A DNA stretch of 37,603 bases from Acidobacteriota bacterium (GTDB taxonomy: Bacteria > Acidobacteriota > Terriglobia > Bryobacterales > UBA6623): assembly GCA_016125275.1 (NCBI GenBank), contig WGMB01000019.1, positions 1-37,603 of the forward strand, written 5' to 3'. This document shows positions 17,029-24,661 of the stretch, in pieces. The notes beneath the pieces were generated by a model. That model saw only the letters and a program-made list of their open reading frames with translations. It was not told the DNA's origin and searched no databases. A program made the translations under genes and the position numbers. Numbering within the stretch: the stretch's first letter is position 1; each line of letters starts with the position of its first letter.

Positions 17029-17448
17029 ATGAGAGTTCTGCCTATGCGGCGGGATTCTGGCATCGTTCGCGGACTGGTGGATTGGCTGACCGGCGGCCTT
17101 TCAGCGCGCCTGGACTTTCTGGAGCGCGACGTCGACGCCATCCAGCGCGAGCAGGCCGGCATGACCCGGGTGCTGGCGCAACACCACCAAGAGCTCGCCG
17201 AACACCGCACGCAGATCCAACAACAAATGGACTCGATGATCGCCTTGCGCAAGATGCACGCTGCGCTGTCGGAGAAGATCGGGCAGCCCTTCCCCGGCAA
17301 AACGTGCCTGAAGTGCGGTTCGCCCATGGTGTTTCGGCGCGAGTCGGAGCAGAAGGCCTACAGCCTGAGCTGCATCCAGGGCTGCGGCGAACGCCTGCTG
17401 CTGCCCGAGGCGCAACTGCTGGAGACCTTCGCCCGCTCCGCCGACTAA
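17029..17448 (+). CDS. Coiled-coil protein with C-terminal zinc ribbon, unknown function
   Basis: A 139-aa protein I cannot assign. Residues about 25-88 are a charged helical stretch (LERDVDAIQREQAGM, then QHHQELAEHRTQIQQQM), probably a coiled coil. The C-terminal part has Cys93-Leu-Lys-Cys96 and Cys115-x3-Cys119 (LSCIQGCGERLLL), consistent with a small zinc ribbon. No signal peptide is visible. It follows trpC by 20 nt without a clear Shine-Dalgarno sequence. The ATG at 17044 is an alternative start. Coupling with trpC is an inference from spacing only. Confidence 0.75.
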   Translation: MRVLPMRRDSGIVRGLVDWLTGGLSARLDFLERDVDAIQREQAGMTRVLAQHHQELAEHRTQIQQQMDSMIALRKMHAALSEKIGQPFPGKTCLKCGSPMVFRRESEQKAYSLSCIQGCGERLLLPEAQLLETFARSAD

Positions 17449-17479
17449 CCGGGCGCCGGACGGCCGAGAACTGCGTCCG

Positions 17480-18799
17480 TCAGGCGAACAGTCCCGTCGG
17501 CGCGCCCTTGCGCTCCACCATATCGTTCAGCATCAACAGGTTGATCATCAGGTGCCGCGGGTGGTGGAAGTTTCCCACGCGCGTGGCCTTCTCCTCGAAG
17601 GTCACCTTGCGATCGGCTGACAGAATCCAAATCGGGTAGCCATACTGCGCCAGCGGCCACTTCTCGCGCACATAGGCGTAGTGCTTGTTGAACCAGGCCA
17701 CGGCCCAGGGGTCGCCCGTGTGGTGAATCATGTAGAGCGTCCCGACCAGGACCTCTTCCTGCAGCCACAGCACCTTGCCGTCCTGCCAGACGTTCTGGTT
17801 CACGTTGTCGATCCCGTGAAAGAAGCCCCCGTAGACGTCGTCCCAAGCGACCTCCACGTGACGCTTGAACATTGTCGCGGCGCGCTCGTAGAGCGCCTTG
17901 TCCTTCAGCCGGCCGGCTTCGAACATCACCATCCACAGGGTCTCGATGGCGTGGCCGATGTAGCAGAACTGGTCCCAGCCGTCGCCCGGGCGGCTCAGGT
18001 CGTGGTTGAGCACCTCGTTCATCAGGTCGAACTCGGGGTTCTGATGCTGGTCGAGCAGCGCCGCCACCGACCGCCGAGCGATCTCCTCGATCTCAGGGTC
18101 CGGCGCAACCTCCAGCATCTGCGTCGCCAGCCGCAACAGCACCATCCAGTGGCCGAGCACCCGCGGCCCCTGAATCTTCGGCAAGCCGTCCGGCGCGTAG
18201 GTGGCCGGGTACTGGTAGCCCGGGTCGTCGTAGATCGCCAGGTGATCCAGCAGGATCTCCTTGGCGAGGTCGCGATACTTGGATTCGCCCGAAGCCTGCG
18301 CGAACTGGTTGAGGCCGTTGGCGACGAACAGCCCGCAGTAGATGTCCGACTCGCGATGGCCGGTCGGCTTGCCTTCGCGCGTCATCGCGCCGGGCCACAG
18401 CTTGCCGGGCGCGGGACGCAGCGGCAAGGTCAGCTCCACCGACTTGCGGGCGATGTCCAGATCCGCCTCGCGCCCCCAATGGTTGAACAGGAACGAGTGC
18501 ACCCAGATGCCGCGCCCCTCGAACCAGGTGTTCTTGACCGTGGAGAGGTTGTTGCCGGCGCGGTCGGTGTTGCACATGAAGCCGCCGTACTCCTTGTCGA
18601 CGACGTGCTCCACCTCGAAAGGCAGATAGTCGTCGAACAGGTCGTGGCGGTACAGGTCGCGCAGGTCGGCCAGGGGCATGCCTGCGAGCTCGGTAATCAA
18701 GGTGGGGGACTCCTCCTGAGAAGATTTTTCAGCGGACGGCGCGCAGCCGGCTGCGAGGCCTCCGGCGGCGAAAGCGCCGATGAGCTCTCTGCGGTTCAT
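17480..18799 (-). CDS. Exported AGE-family (N-acylglucosamine 2-epimerase-like) lipoprotein
   Basis: A 439-aa (alpha/alpha)6-barrel protein of the AGE/cellobiose 2-epimerase superfamily, which interconverts or isomerises sugars. The N terminus MNRRELIGAFAAGGLAAGC combines a twin-arginine motif with a lipobox (Cys19). That is unusual for AGE enzymes, which are normally cytoplasmic, and points to a periplasmic or cell-surface role. Family-like segments include EYGGFMCNTDRAG, KNTWFEGRGIWVHSFLFNHW, a GHAIETLW motif and KVLWLQEEVL near the usual catalytic histidines. A Shine-Dalgarno AGGAGG lies 7 nt upstream. It sits 95 nt downstream of urtE on the same strand, probably as a separate unit. The substrate is unknown. 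Confidence 0.82.
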   Translation of the reverse strand: MNRRELIGAFAAGGLAAGCAPSAEKSSQEESPTLITELAGMPLADLRDLYRHDLFDDYLPFEVEHVVDKEYGGFMCNTDRAGNNLSTVKNTWFEGRGIWVHSFLFNHWGREADLDIARKSVELTLPLRPAPGKLWPGAMTREGKPTGHRESDIYCGLFVANGLNQFAQASGESKYRDLAKEILLDHLAIYDDPGYQYPATYAPDGLPKIQGPRVLGHWMVLLRLATQMLEVAPDPEIEEIARRSVAALLDQHQNPEFDLMNEVLNHDLSRPGDGWDQFCYIGHAIETLWMVMFEAGRLKDKALYERAATMFKRHVEVAWDDVYGGFFHGIDNVNQNVWQDGKVLWLQEEVLVGTLYMIHHTGDPWAVAWFNKHYAYVREKWPLAQYGYPIWILSADRKVTFEEKATRVGNFHHPRHLMINLLMLNDMVERKGAPTGLFA

Positions 18800-18806
18800 G
18801 AATGCG

Positions 18807-18812
18807 CCTCCT
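18807..18812 (-). promoter_or_regulatory. Shine-Dalgarno of the AGE-family gene
   Basis: AGGAGG on the minus strand ends 7 nt before the ATG at 18799. This near-perfect site contrasts with the many genes here that lack one. Confidence 0.65.
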
Positions 18813-18894
18813 GGGATGTTCGATTCTCTCGATCGCTGCGGGAAGGTGTCAACTGCGTCTCCGGGGAGGCTTTCGAGGCTCGCGGCACGGGGCC

Positions 18895-19572
18895 TCAGAC
18901 GTGCAGCAGCGACTCCACGGCCGCCCTGTCGGCCTCGGCCGGCGAGCCCTCGTCCACGATGTGGCCCTTGTCGAGAACGGCGTAACGGTCGACGAACGAC
19001 CAGGCAAAATCGAGGTACTGCTCCACCAGCAGAACGGCCGGGGCTTTGTCGGCGCGAGCCGTGCGGCGCAGCGCGTCTTCGATCTCGAGGATGACCGAGG
19101 GCTGCACGCCTTCAGTGGGTTCGTCGAGGATAAGCAGGCGCGGACGCGTCATCAGCGCCCGGCCGACGGCGAGCTGCTGCTGCTCGCCGCCGCTGAGGTT
19201 GCCGCCCAGACGGTTGCGCAGCGCGCTCAGCTTTGGAAAAGTCTCATAGGCGATACCGGGATCACCGGCGGCCAGCCGCAGGTTTTCGGCCACGGTCATC
19301 TTGGGGAAGACGCCGCGGCCCTGCGGCACATAGGCGACGCCTAGGGCCGCGCGCCCGTGGGCAGGCAGCGAGCGAGCGTCCGCGCCGCCGATCGACAGCG
19401 TCCCGCCGTCCAACCGGTGCAAGCCCATCAAAGCCCGCAGCAACGTGGTCTTGCCGGCGCCGTTGCGGCCCAGCAACGCCACGGCCTCCCCCTGTGCGAG
19501 CCGCAGGTCCACGTCCCAGAGTACGCGCGCGCCGGCGTAAGAGGCCGTCAGCCCCTTGGCCTCCAGCATCAT
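18895..19572 (-). CDS. urtE: Urea ABC transporter ATP-binding protein UrtE
   Basis: A 225-aa ATPase of the branched-chain amino acid/urea ABC family, last gene of the urt cluster. Walker A is GRNGAGKTT, the signature LSGGEQQQLAVGRAL and Walker B LLILDEPTEGVQ. The EPTEG form is typical of LivF/UrtE. It powers uptake through UrtB-UrtC together with UrtD. Its ATG overlaps the urtD stop by 4 nt (ATGA), implying translational coupling; a second in-frame ATG follows at once at 19569. Confidence 0.92.
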   Translation of the reverse strand: MMLEAKGLTASYAGARVLWDVDLRLAQGEAVALLGRNGAGKTTLLRALMGLHRLDGGTLSIGGADARSLPAHGRAALGVAYVPQGRGVFPKMTVAENLRLAAGDPGIAYETFPKLSALRNRLGGNLSGGEQQQLAVGRALMTRPRLLILDEPTEGVQPSVILEIEDALRRTARADKAPAVLLVEQYLDFAWSFVDRYAVLDKGHIVDEGSPAEADRAAVESLLHV

Positions 19573-20321
19573 GCGGCCTGCTCCTTGCGGCGTCCCAGGT
19601 AGACCTCTCGGACGCGTTCGTCGGCGCGCACCTGGGCCAGAGGCCCCTCGGTCAGCAGCCGTCCCAGATGCAGTACGGCCACGGGCGCTTCGAGCCGCTC
19701 CACGAAGTCCATGTCATGCTCCACCACCACCACAGCGTGCCGCGGAACCAGCGAGCGCAGCAGCTCGGCGGTCCGCTCGGTCTCCCGCCGGGTCATGCCG
19801 GCGGTGGGCTCGTCGAGCAGGATCAGGCGGGGCGACAGGCCCACCACCATCGCCAGCTCCAGGCGCTGCTTCTGCCCGTGCGACAGCTCAGCGGCCCTGC
19901 GCCCCGGCCGTTCGTCGAGCTCGGCCAGCGCCAGCAGCTCCCGCACGCGCTCCCGCTCGCCCGCCTCCAGGGAGCCGCGGAACGCCGCCAGCCAGCCCTT
20001 ACGCCGCCGCACAGCGAGCGCGACATTGTCCGCCACCGACAGGTCTTCGAGCACGCCCGGCGCCTGAAACTTGCGCCCCACGCCCAAGGCCACGATGCGG
20101 CTCTCGGGCAGGCCGCGCAGCCGACGGCCCTCGAAGACGACCTGGCCGGAGGCGATCGACGCCTTGCCCACGATGGCGTCGAGCAGCGTCGATTTTCCTG
20201 CCCCGTTCGGTCCGATCAGCACGCGGATCTCGCCCGCTCCCACCGCCCAGGACAATCCGTCCAGGGCCCGAAAGCCGTCGTAGGCGACCACCAGATCGTC
20301 GATGCGGAGCAGCTCAGGCAA
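19569..20321 (-). CDS. urtD: Urea ABC transporter ATP-binding protein UrtD
   Basis: A 250-aa ATPase, partner of UrtE. Walker A is GPNGAGKST, the signature LSHGQKQRLE and Walker B LILLDEPTAGM. The LSHGQKQ signature is characteristic of UrtD rather than LivG. I chose the TTG at 20321 because it gives the normal length and starts the domain (PELLRIDDLVVAYDGF). A longer reading to 20399 would run deep into urtC. With this start the gene overlaps the urtC stop (20314-20316) by 8 nt, so its translation probably depends on ribosomes finishing urtC. Confidence 0.9.
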   Translation of the reverse strand: MPELLRIDDLVVAYDGFRALDGLSWAVGAGEIRVLIGPNGAGKSTLLDAIVGKASIASGQVVFEGRRLRGLPESRIVALGVGRKFQAPGVLEDLSVADNVALAVRRRKGWLAAFRGSLEAGERERVRELLALAELDERPGRRAAELSHGQKQRLELAMVVGLSPRLILLDEPTAGMTRRETERTAELLRSLVPRHAVVVVEHDMDFVERLEAPVAVLHLGRLLTEGPLAQVRADERVREVYLGRRKEQAA

Positions 20322-21402
20322 GGGTCTCGCTCCCGTCCCCCGAATCGCTGGAGGCAGCGACCGGGATGCCGCCGTCGCCGGCCGGCAGGCGCTCTCCACG
20401 GCCGCGGAGCTTTCCGACTAGGCCCGCCAAGCCCTCCGGCAGCACCGCCGTCACCAGCAAGAAGACCCCGCCCAGCGCCAGCAGCCACAGGTCGGGGAAG
20501 GCGCTCGACAGGCGGTCTTTCGCCATATTCCCCAGCAGCGTGCCCGCCACCGCGCCGGCCAGGCTTTCTCGGCCGCCCAGCGCCACCCACACCACCATCT
20601 CGATCGACGGCGCGACGCCCACCATCGCCGGCGAGATGACCCCGGCGTGCAGCGTGAACAACGCGCCGGACACTCCCGCCAGACCGCCGCTGAGCGCGAA
20701 CGCCGCCGTCTGGTAGGCCTCCACCGAATAGCCCAGAAAGCGCAGGCGGCTGTCGCGCGATCGCGAAGCCAGCAGCACGCGCCCGAACCAGGTCGCTTCC
20801 AGCCGCCGGAGCAGCAAGTAGGAGCCCGCGACCAGCGCCAGCGTCAGGTAGTACAGGGCGGTCTGCGTCTGCGGCGCGGCGAGCGCCCAGCCGAAAGCCC
20901 TCTGGAAGTTCGTCAGCCCGTTGAAGCCGCCCGTCAGCCCCTGCTGGCTCACCAGCAGGGTCGAAAAGGCCAGGGCCGTCGCCTGGGTGATCAGCGCGAA
21001 GTACACCCCGGCCACCCTGCGCCGAAACACCAGCCAGCCCAGGGCCGCGGCGGCCAGCGCGGGCGCCGCCGGAACCATCAGCAGCGCAAACAAGGGGCTC
21101 GAGAACGGCCGCCACCACCAAGGCAGCGTCTCCACGCCGTTCCACTGCATGAAGTCCGGCAGAGGCTCCGCCGCGAGCTTCAAATGCATTGCCAGGGCGT
21201 AGGCCCCCAGGGCGAAGAAGACGCCGTGCCCCAGGCTCAGCGCTCCGCCGCGTCCCCAAACCAGAACCAGCCCCATCCCCAGGATCGACAGCGCCAAAAA
21301 GCGCCCCACCAGCGACAGGTCATAGGCCGACAAGACCAGCGGCGCCAAGGCGCCGGCGGCGACCGCGGCGACTCCGAGCCAACCTGACCATCCCTTCGGC
21401 AT
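20314..21402 (-). CDS. urtC: Urea ABC transporter permease UrtC
   Basis: A 362-aa inner-membrane permease of the LivM/UrtC type with about 9-10 hydrophobic segments, for example LGVAAVAAGALAPLVLSAYD and GVYFALITQATALAFSTLL. The cytoplasmic EAA-like loop region resembles LivM (SRDSRLRFLGYSVEAYQTAA). It forms the channel with UrtB. Its start codon overlaps the urtB stop by one base (TGATG). Length is in the family range. Confidence 0.9.
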   Translation of the reverse strand: MPKGWSGWLGVAAVAAGALAPLVLSAYDLSLVGRFLALSILGMGLVLVWGRGGALSLGHGVFFALGAYALAMHLKLAAEPLPDFMQWNGVETLPWWWRPFSSPLFALLMVPAAPALAAAALGWLVFRRRVAGVYFALITQATALAFSTLLVSQQGLTGGFNGLTNFQRAFGWALAAPQTQTALYYLTLALVAGSYLLLRRLEATWFGRVLLASRSRDSRLRFLGYSVEAYQTAAFALSGGLAGVSGALFTLHAGVISPAMVGVAPSIEMVVWVALGGRESLAGAVAGTLLGNMAKDRLSSAFPDLWLLALGGVFLLVTAVLPEGLAGLVGKLRGRGERLPAGDGGIPVAASSDSGDGSETLA

Positions 21403-22301
21403 CAGCCTTCGCGCGTCCTCTGGGGCAACAGCCCCTGCGGCCGAATCTGCAACAGCGCGATGGTGGCCGCCAGCAGTAGAGTCTTGGCCACGCTGGCGCT
21501 GGTGACGGCTTGCGCCGCCGCCGACAGGCCTCCCACGGCCAGGGCGGCCAAGGCGGCCCCGACCACGCTGCCCACTCCTCCGACGATCACCACCAGAAAG
21601 GCGTCCACCACGTAGCTCATGCCGACCGTCGGCGTCACCGGCGCCAGAAACGCCAGGCAGGCGCCGGCCAACCCGGCCACCCCGGCCCCGAGCGCGAACA
21701 CCGTGCGGTTCACGCGTTCGGCGTCAATGCCCAGGGCCTGGGCCATGTCGCGGTCTTGCTGCACCGCGCGCGCCTCTCGGCCCAGCCGCGTCCGCTGGAA
21801 GAACAGCCAGACGCCAGCCAGCGTCAGGGCCGCCAGGCCGATGATGAACAGCCGCAGCCAAGAGATCGTGAGCCCTTGCAGCGAGCCCGACAGCGTCCAG
21901 GCGCCCTGCAGAGCCCTTGGCGAGACCGCCTCGACGCCCGTGGCGCCGAACGCGCTTCGGGCCGCCTGCTGCAAGATCAGGCTGACGCCCCAAGTAGCCA
22001 ACAAAGTATCCAGTGGACGGCCTTCGAGCCGCCGAATCACCGTCTGGTACAGCGCCGCGCCCAAAGCGCCCGCGCCGACGAAGGCCAGCGGCAAGGCCGC
22101 CAGAAAGCCTACGTCGCCCGGAATGGCCCGCTGCGCCACGAAGGCGAGGTACCCGCCCAGCATCAGCAGCTCGCCGTGCGCCAGGTTGATCACCCGCATT
22201 AACCCAAAGCTCAGCGACAGCCCCAGCGCGGCCAGCAGCAAAATGCCCGCCACGCTCAGGCCGTTGAAGGCCTGTCCCAGGTAGAACGCCAGATCGCTCA
22301 C
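21402..22301 (-). CDS. urtB: Urea ABC transporter permease UrtB
   Basis: A 299-aa inner-membrane permease of the LivH/UrtB type, with about 8 hydrophobic segments and the family segment LMRVINLAHGELLMLGGYLAF near residues 34-54. It lacks the long periplasmic N-terminal extension found in some UrtB proteins. A LivH-like protein of the same length is the alternative, but the neighbouring UrtA and UrtD signatures favour urea or a short amide. The start overlaps the urtA stop by 4 nt. Confidence 0.88.
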   Translation of the reverse strand: MSDLAFYLGQAFNGLSVAGILLLAALGLSLSFGLMRVINLAHGELLMLGGYLAFVAQRAIPGDVGFLAALPLAFVGAGALGAALYQTVIRRLEGRPLDTLLATWGVSLILQQAARSAFGATGVEAVSPRALQGAWTLSGSLQGLTISWLRLFIIGLAALTLAGVWLFFQRTRLGREARAVQQDRDMAQALGIDAERVNRTVFALGAGVAGLAGACLAFLAPVTPTVGMSYVVDAFLVVIVGGVGSVVGAALAALAVGGLSAAAQAVTSASVAKTLLLAATIALLQIRPQGLLPQRTREG

Positions 22302-23527
22302 GCGCCGCCGCCCCAGCCGCAGCTCTTGCCCGGAAACGCCAGCGGGTCATAGGGTTCCGGCGCGACCGGCGCGTCGGTGCCCCAAATCACCTCGAACTGG
22401 CCGTCGGGCAGCAGCTTGCCGACGCGCACGGCCTTGGACAGGCTCTGGTTGTCCGCAATGCCGACCGGTCCTTCCGGCGCGTCCATCGTCAATCCCCAAG
22501 CGGCCTTGCGAACCGCTTCCGGGTCGGTCGAGCCGGCCTTCTCCACGGCCTGTCTCCACAAATAGACGGCCACGTAGCCGGCCTCCATCGGATCATCGAC
22601 CACCTGATCGGCGCCGTAGGCCGCCCGGTAGGCCGCCACGAACTTCTCGTTGGGAGCGCCGGGCAGGCTCTGGAAGTAGTTCCAGGCGGCGTAGTGGCCC
22701 GCCACCAGCGACGGGCCCATGGCTTTGGCCTCCTGCTCGGCGATCGAGAAGGAGATCACCGGCAAAGCCTCCGCCGTCAGCCCCTCGGCCTGGAGCTGCT
22801 TGAAGAAGGCCACGTTGGAGTCGCCGTTGAGCGTGTTGAAGATGATCTGCGGGCCCGCCGCCTTGATCTTGTTGATCACGGACGAGAAATCCGTGCCCCC
22901 CAGCGGCACGTAGTCCTCGCCGGCCACCACGCCGCCGCGATCCTCGATGTGCTTCTTTAGAATCAGGTTCGCCGTGCGCGGAAAGACGTAGTCGGAGCCC
23001 AGCAGGTAGATCTTGGTCAGCTTCTGCTCGAAGGACCAGTCCAGCGCCGGCAGAATCTGCTGATTCGGCTGCGCGCCCAGGTAGAAGATGTTCGGCGAGC
23101 ACTCGTTGCCTTCAAACTGCACCGGGTACCACAGCAGAGCCTTGTTGGCTTCGAACACCGGCAGCATGGCCTTGCGGCTGGCCGAGGTCCAACCGCCGAA
23201 GACGGCCGCGGCGTGGTCCTGCTGGATCAGCTTCTGAGCCTTCTGCGCAAAGGTCGCGGGCTCCGATGCGCCGTCTTCCACGATCGGCTCCAGCGGCTTG
23301 CCGAGCACGCCGCCGGCGGCGTTGATCTCCTGAATCGCCAGCAGCGTGGCGTCCCGCACAGGGATCTCGCTGATCGCCATCGTGCCGGTCAGCGAATGCA
23401 GCACGCCGACCGGGATCGAGTCCGACGCCGTGGACTCGGACGCCGAGCCGCCCCCGGAGCAGCCCGCCAATAGAACGAAAACAGCGGCCGCAAGAGCGCG
23501 CCGCGCAGAGAACGAAGATCGGTTCAT
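22298..23527 (-). CDS. urtA: Urea ABC transporter substrate-binding lipoprotein UrtA
   Basis: A 409-aa periplasmic binding lipoprotein with lipobox LLAGC (Cys23). Family-typical segments are VGVLHSLTGTMAISEIPVRD, AVFGGWTSASRKAMLPVFE, LWYPVQFEGNECSPNIFYLG, GSDYVFPRTAN and TLNGDSNVAFF. These match UrtA/FmdD-type urea or short-amide receptors rather than amino-acid LivJ/K. It should capture urea and deliver it to UrtBC. It is the first gene of a five-gene cluster whose members all overlap or abut. A candidate -10 box and a structured leader lie in the 130 nt upstream. No urease or amidase gene is in the window. Confidence 0.93.
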   Translation of the reverse strand: MNRSSFSARRALAAAVFVLLAGCSGGGSASESTASDSIPVGVLHSLTGTMAISEIPVRDATLLAIQEINAAGGVLGKPLEPIVEDGASEPATFAQKAQKLIQQDHAAAVFGGWTSASRKAMLPVFEANKALLWYPVQFEGNECSPNIFYLGAQPNQQILPALDWSFEQKLTKIYLLGSDYVFPRTANLILKKHIEDRGGVVAGEDYVPLGGTDFSSVINKIKAAGPQIIFNTLNGDSNVAFFKQLQAEGLTAEALPVISFSIAEQEAKAMGPSLVAGHYAAWNYFQSLPGAPNEKFVAAYRAAYGADQVVDDPMEAGYVAVYLWRQAVEKAGSTDPEAVRKAAWGLTMDAPEGPVGIADNQSLSKAVRVGKLLPDGQFEVIWGTDAPVAPEPYDPLAFPGKSCGWGGGA

Positions 23528-23563
23528 GGGCCTCTGGCCGTATCGGTGGCTCGTGGCGAGCCG

Positions 23564-23635
23564 GGTCCGGAAGAGGGCGTTTCAGAGGAGGCGGGGAAAC
23601 GCCTGGGACGAGCGCAGCGACAGGGGCGCCGGACC
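23564..23635 (-). ncRNA. Candidate structured leader of urtA
   Basis: In the 5' region of urtA an outer 7-bp helix pairs 23629-23635 with 23564-23570 (GGTCCGG/CCGGACC). It encloses a 7-bp hairpin (23596-23602 with 23577-23583, GCGTTTC/GAAACGC) and a weaker CCTG/CAGG stem. Another hairpin (23548-23562, GGCTCG/CGAGCC) follows before the gene. The outer helix starts just after the predicted transcription start. It matches no riboswitch that I can recognise. Confidence 0.3.
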
Positions 23636-23643
23636 GAATCCCC

Positions 23644-23649
23644 AGTGTA
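23644..23649 (-). promoter_or_regulatory. -10 candidate for the urt operon
   Basis: TACACT on the minus strand, about 117 nt before the urtA ATG. It would start transcription at the base of the candidate leader structure. Confidence 0.4.
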
Positions 23650-23657
23650 ACCCGAAT

Positions 23658-24026
23658 CTAGTCAGGAAGTTGAATCAGCAAGGCCGAGCCGGGCGCGTCG
23701 TCCAGCAGCCGTGTCGAATGGCCCGGGCCGGCGGTGTCTTCCACCAGCAGGGTCTCTCCCGGACCAAAGACCCGCACTTCGCCGTCGCCGACGGCGATCT
23801 CCCAGCGGCCGCCCAAAAACACGAACAGCGAGCGCACCGGAGCCGGGTGCTCGATGCCGTTCCAACCCGGCGCAACCGTCAAGAACGCGTACCGGGCGGC
23901 CGGTTGGAAGGCCGAAATGTCGATCGGCGGCGCCGGCGGGGTGAAGTCCTTCGTCTCGAGCGGAAGCTCGACGGCGCCGAAGTGCGTCACGCCGTCAGCG
24001 TCCGCGTACAGGCGCGCAACCGTCAT
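23658..24026 (-). CDS. Cupin-domain protein
   Basis: A 122-aa single-domain cupin. The beta-barrel motifs are present but degenerate: HPAPVRSLFVFLGGRWEIAV for motif 1 and GPGETLLVEDTAGPGHSTRL for motif 2. Only one or two likely metal-binding histidines remain, so catalytic activity is uncertain. No signal peptide is visible. Its ATG overlaps the stop of the upstream methylmalonyl-CoA epimerase-like gene by 4 nt, so the two form a coupled pair. The urt cluster follows after a 130-nt gap with its own promoter candidate. The substrate is unknown. Confidence 0.8.
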   Translation of the reverse strand: MTVARLYADADGVTHFGAVELPLETKDFTPPAPPIDISAFQPAARYAFLTVAPGWNGIEHPAPVRSLFVFLGGRWEIAVGDGEVRVFGPGETLLVEDTAGPGHSTRLLDDAPGSALLIQLPD

Positions 24027-24415
24027 CGTTCGATCAGCTCGAGCAGCACGCCGCCGGCGCTCGACGGGTGGACGAAGACGTAGCGGTAGCCCTCGGCGCC
24101 GATTTGGATCTCTTCGGTGACCAGGCGCCGGCCTTGCCCTCGGAGCCGTCCCACGGCCGCCTCCAGATCGTCCACCTCCAGGGCGATGTGGTGCAGACCC
24201 TCGCCCCGCTTCTCCAAGAACCGAGCGATGGCGGAGTCCGGGGTGGTCGGCTCCAGCAACTCGATGCGGGCGTCGCCCGCGGGCAGCATCGCGACCTCGA
24301 CGCCCTCATGCTCCACGACGCCGCGGTGGCGCACGGCCAAACCCAAGCCGTCGCGGTAGAGCTCCAGCGCTTGGTCCACGGAGCGCACGGCCACTCCCAG
24401 GTGATCGAGCTTCAT
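24023..24415 (-). CDS. mce: Methylmalonyl-CoA epimerase-like VOC protein
   Basis: A 130-aa vicinal-oxygen-chelate protein. Two beta-alpha-beta-beta-beta modules carry the expected ligands: His5 (KLDHLGVAV), Glu54 in the ELLEP strand, His75-His76 (GLHHIALEV) and Glu127 near the C terminus (LLELIER). This pattern fits methylmalonyl-CoA epimerase, which interconverts the (R) and (S) forms in the propionate route. Other VOC enzymes such as glyoxalase I-like proteins are possible. The mutase is not in the window. A -10 box 7 nt upstream supports the start. Confidence 0.8.
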   Translation of the reverse strand: MKLDHLGVAVRSVDQALELYRDGLGLAVRHRGVVEHEGVEVAMLPAGDARIELLEPTTPDSAIARFLEKRGEGLHHIALEVDDLEAAVGRLRGQGRRLVTEEIQIGAEGYRYVFVHPSSAGGVLLELIER

Positions 24416-24422
24416 CTACGCC

Positions 24423-24428
24423 AGCATA
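24423..24428 (-). promoter_or_regulatory. -10 box of the mce-cupin pair
   Basis: TATGCT on the minus strand ends 7 nt before the ATG at 24415. The sequence and spacing are the same as before the SMP-30-like gene at 4947. Confidence 0.5.
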
Positions 24429-24661
24429 GGCGCCCGCAGGCGCCGGGAACAACTGATCCCAAACAAGTGCGTGGGCCCTCGCAGAGACCTCGGCGATCGC
24501 GCCCCCCGGCTCGATCCCTTGCGCCTCTCCCCCGAGGACCACGGCGGAGCGTCGGAGGCTGAGGCCGCTCCGCGCGGCCGACCGACTCGGGGCGGGCCCA
24601 CGCTTACCTGGTGGTACGAAACGGAGGCCGGCGCCGGATTGCCCTGGGCGTCTTTTTATCT

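Noticed and set aside
20322-20399. Longer N terminus for UrtD
   Set aside because: It would overlap urtC by 86 nt and add residues absent from the family; TTG at 20321 gives the usual 250-aa protein.
24416-24661. Possible small gene or RNA in the gap between mce and the fucosidase gene
   Set aside because: Apart from the mce promoter I see only GC-rich sequence without a supported start, frame or hairpin.
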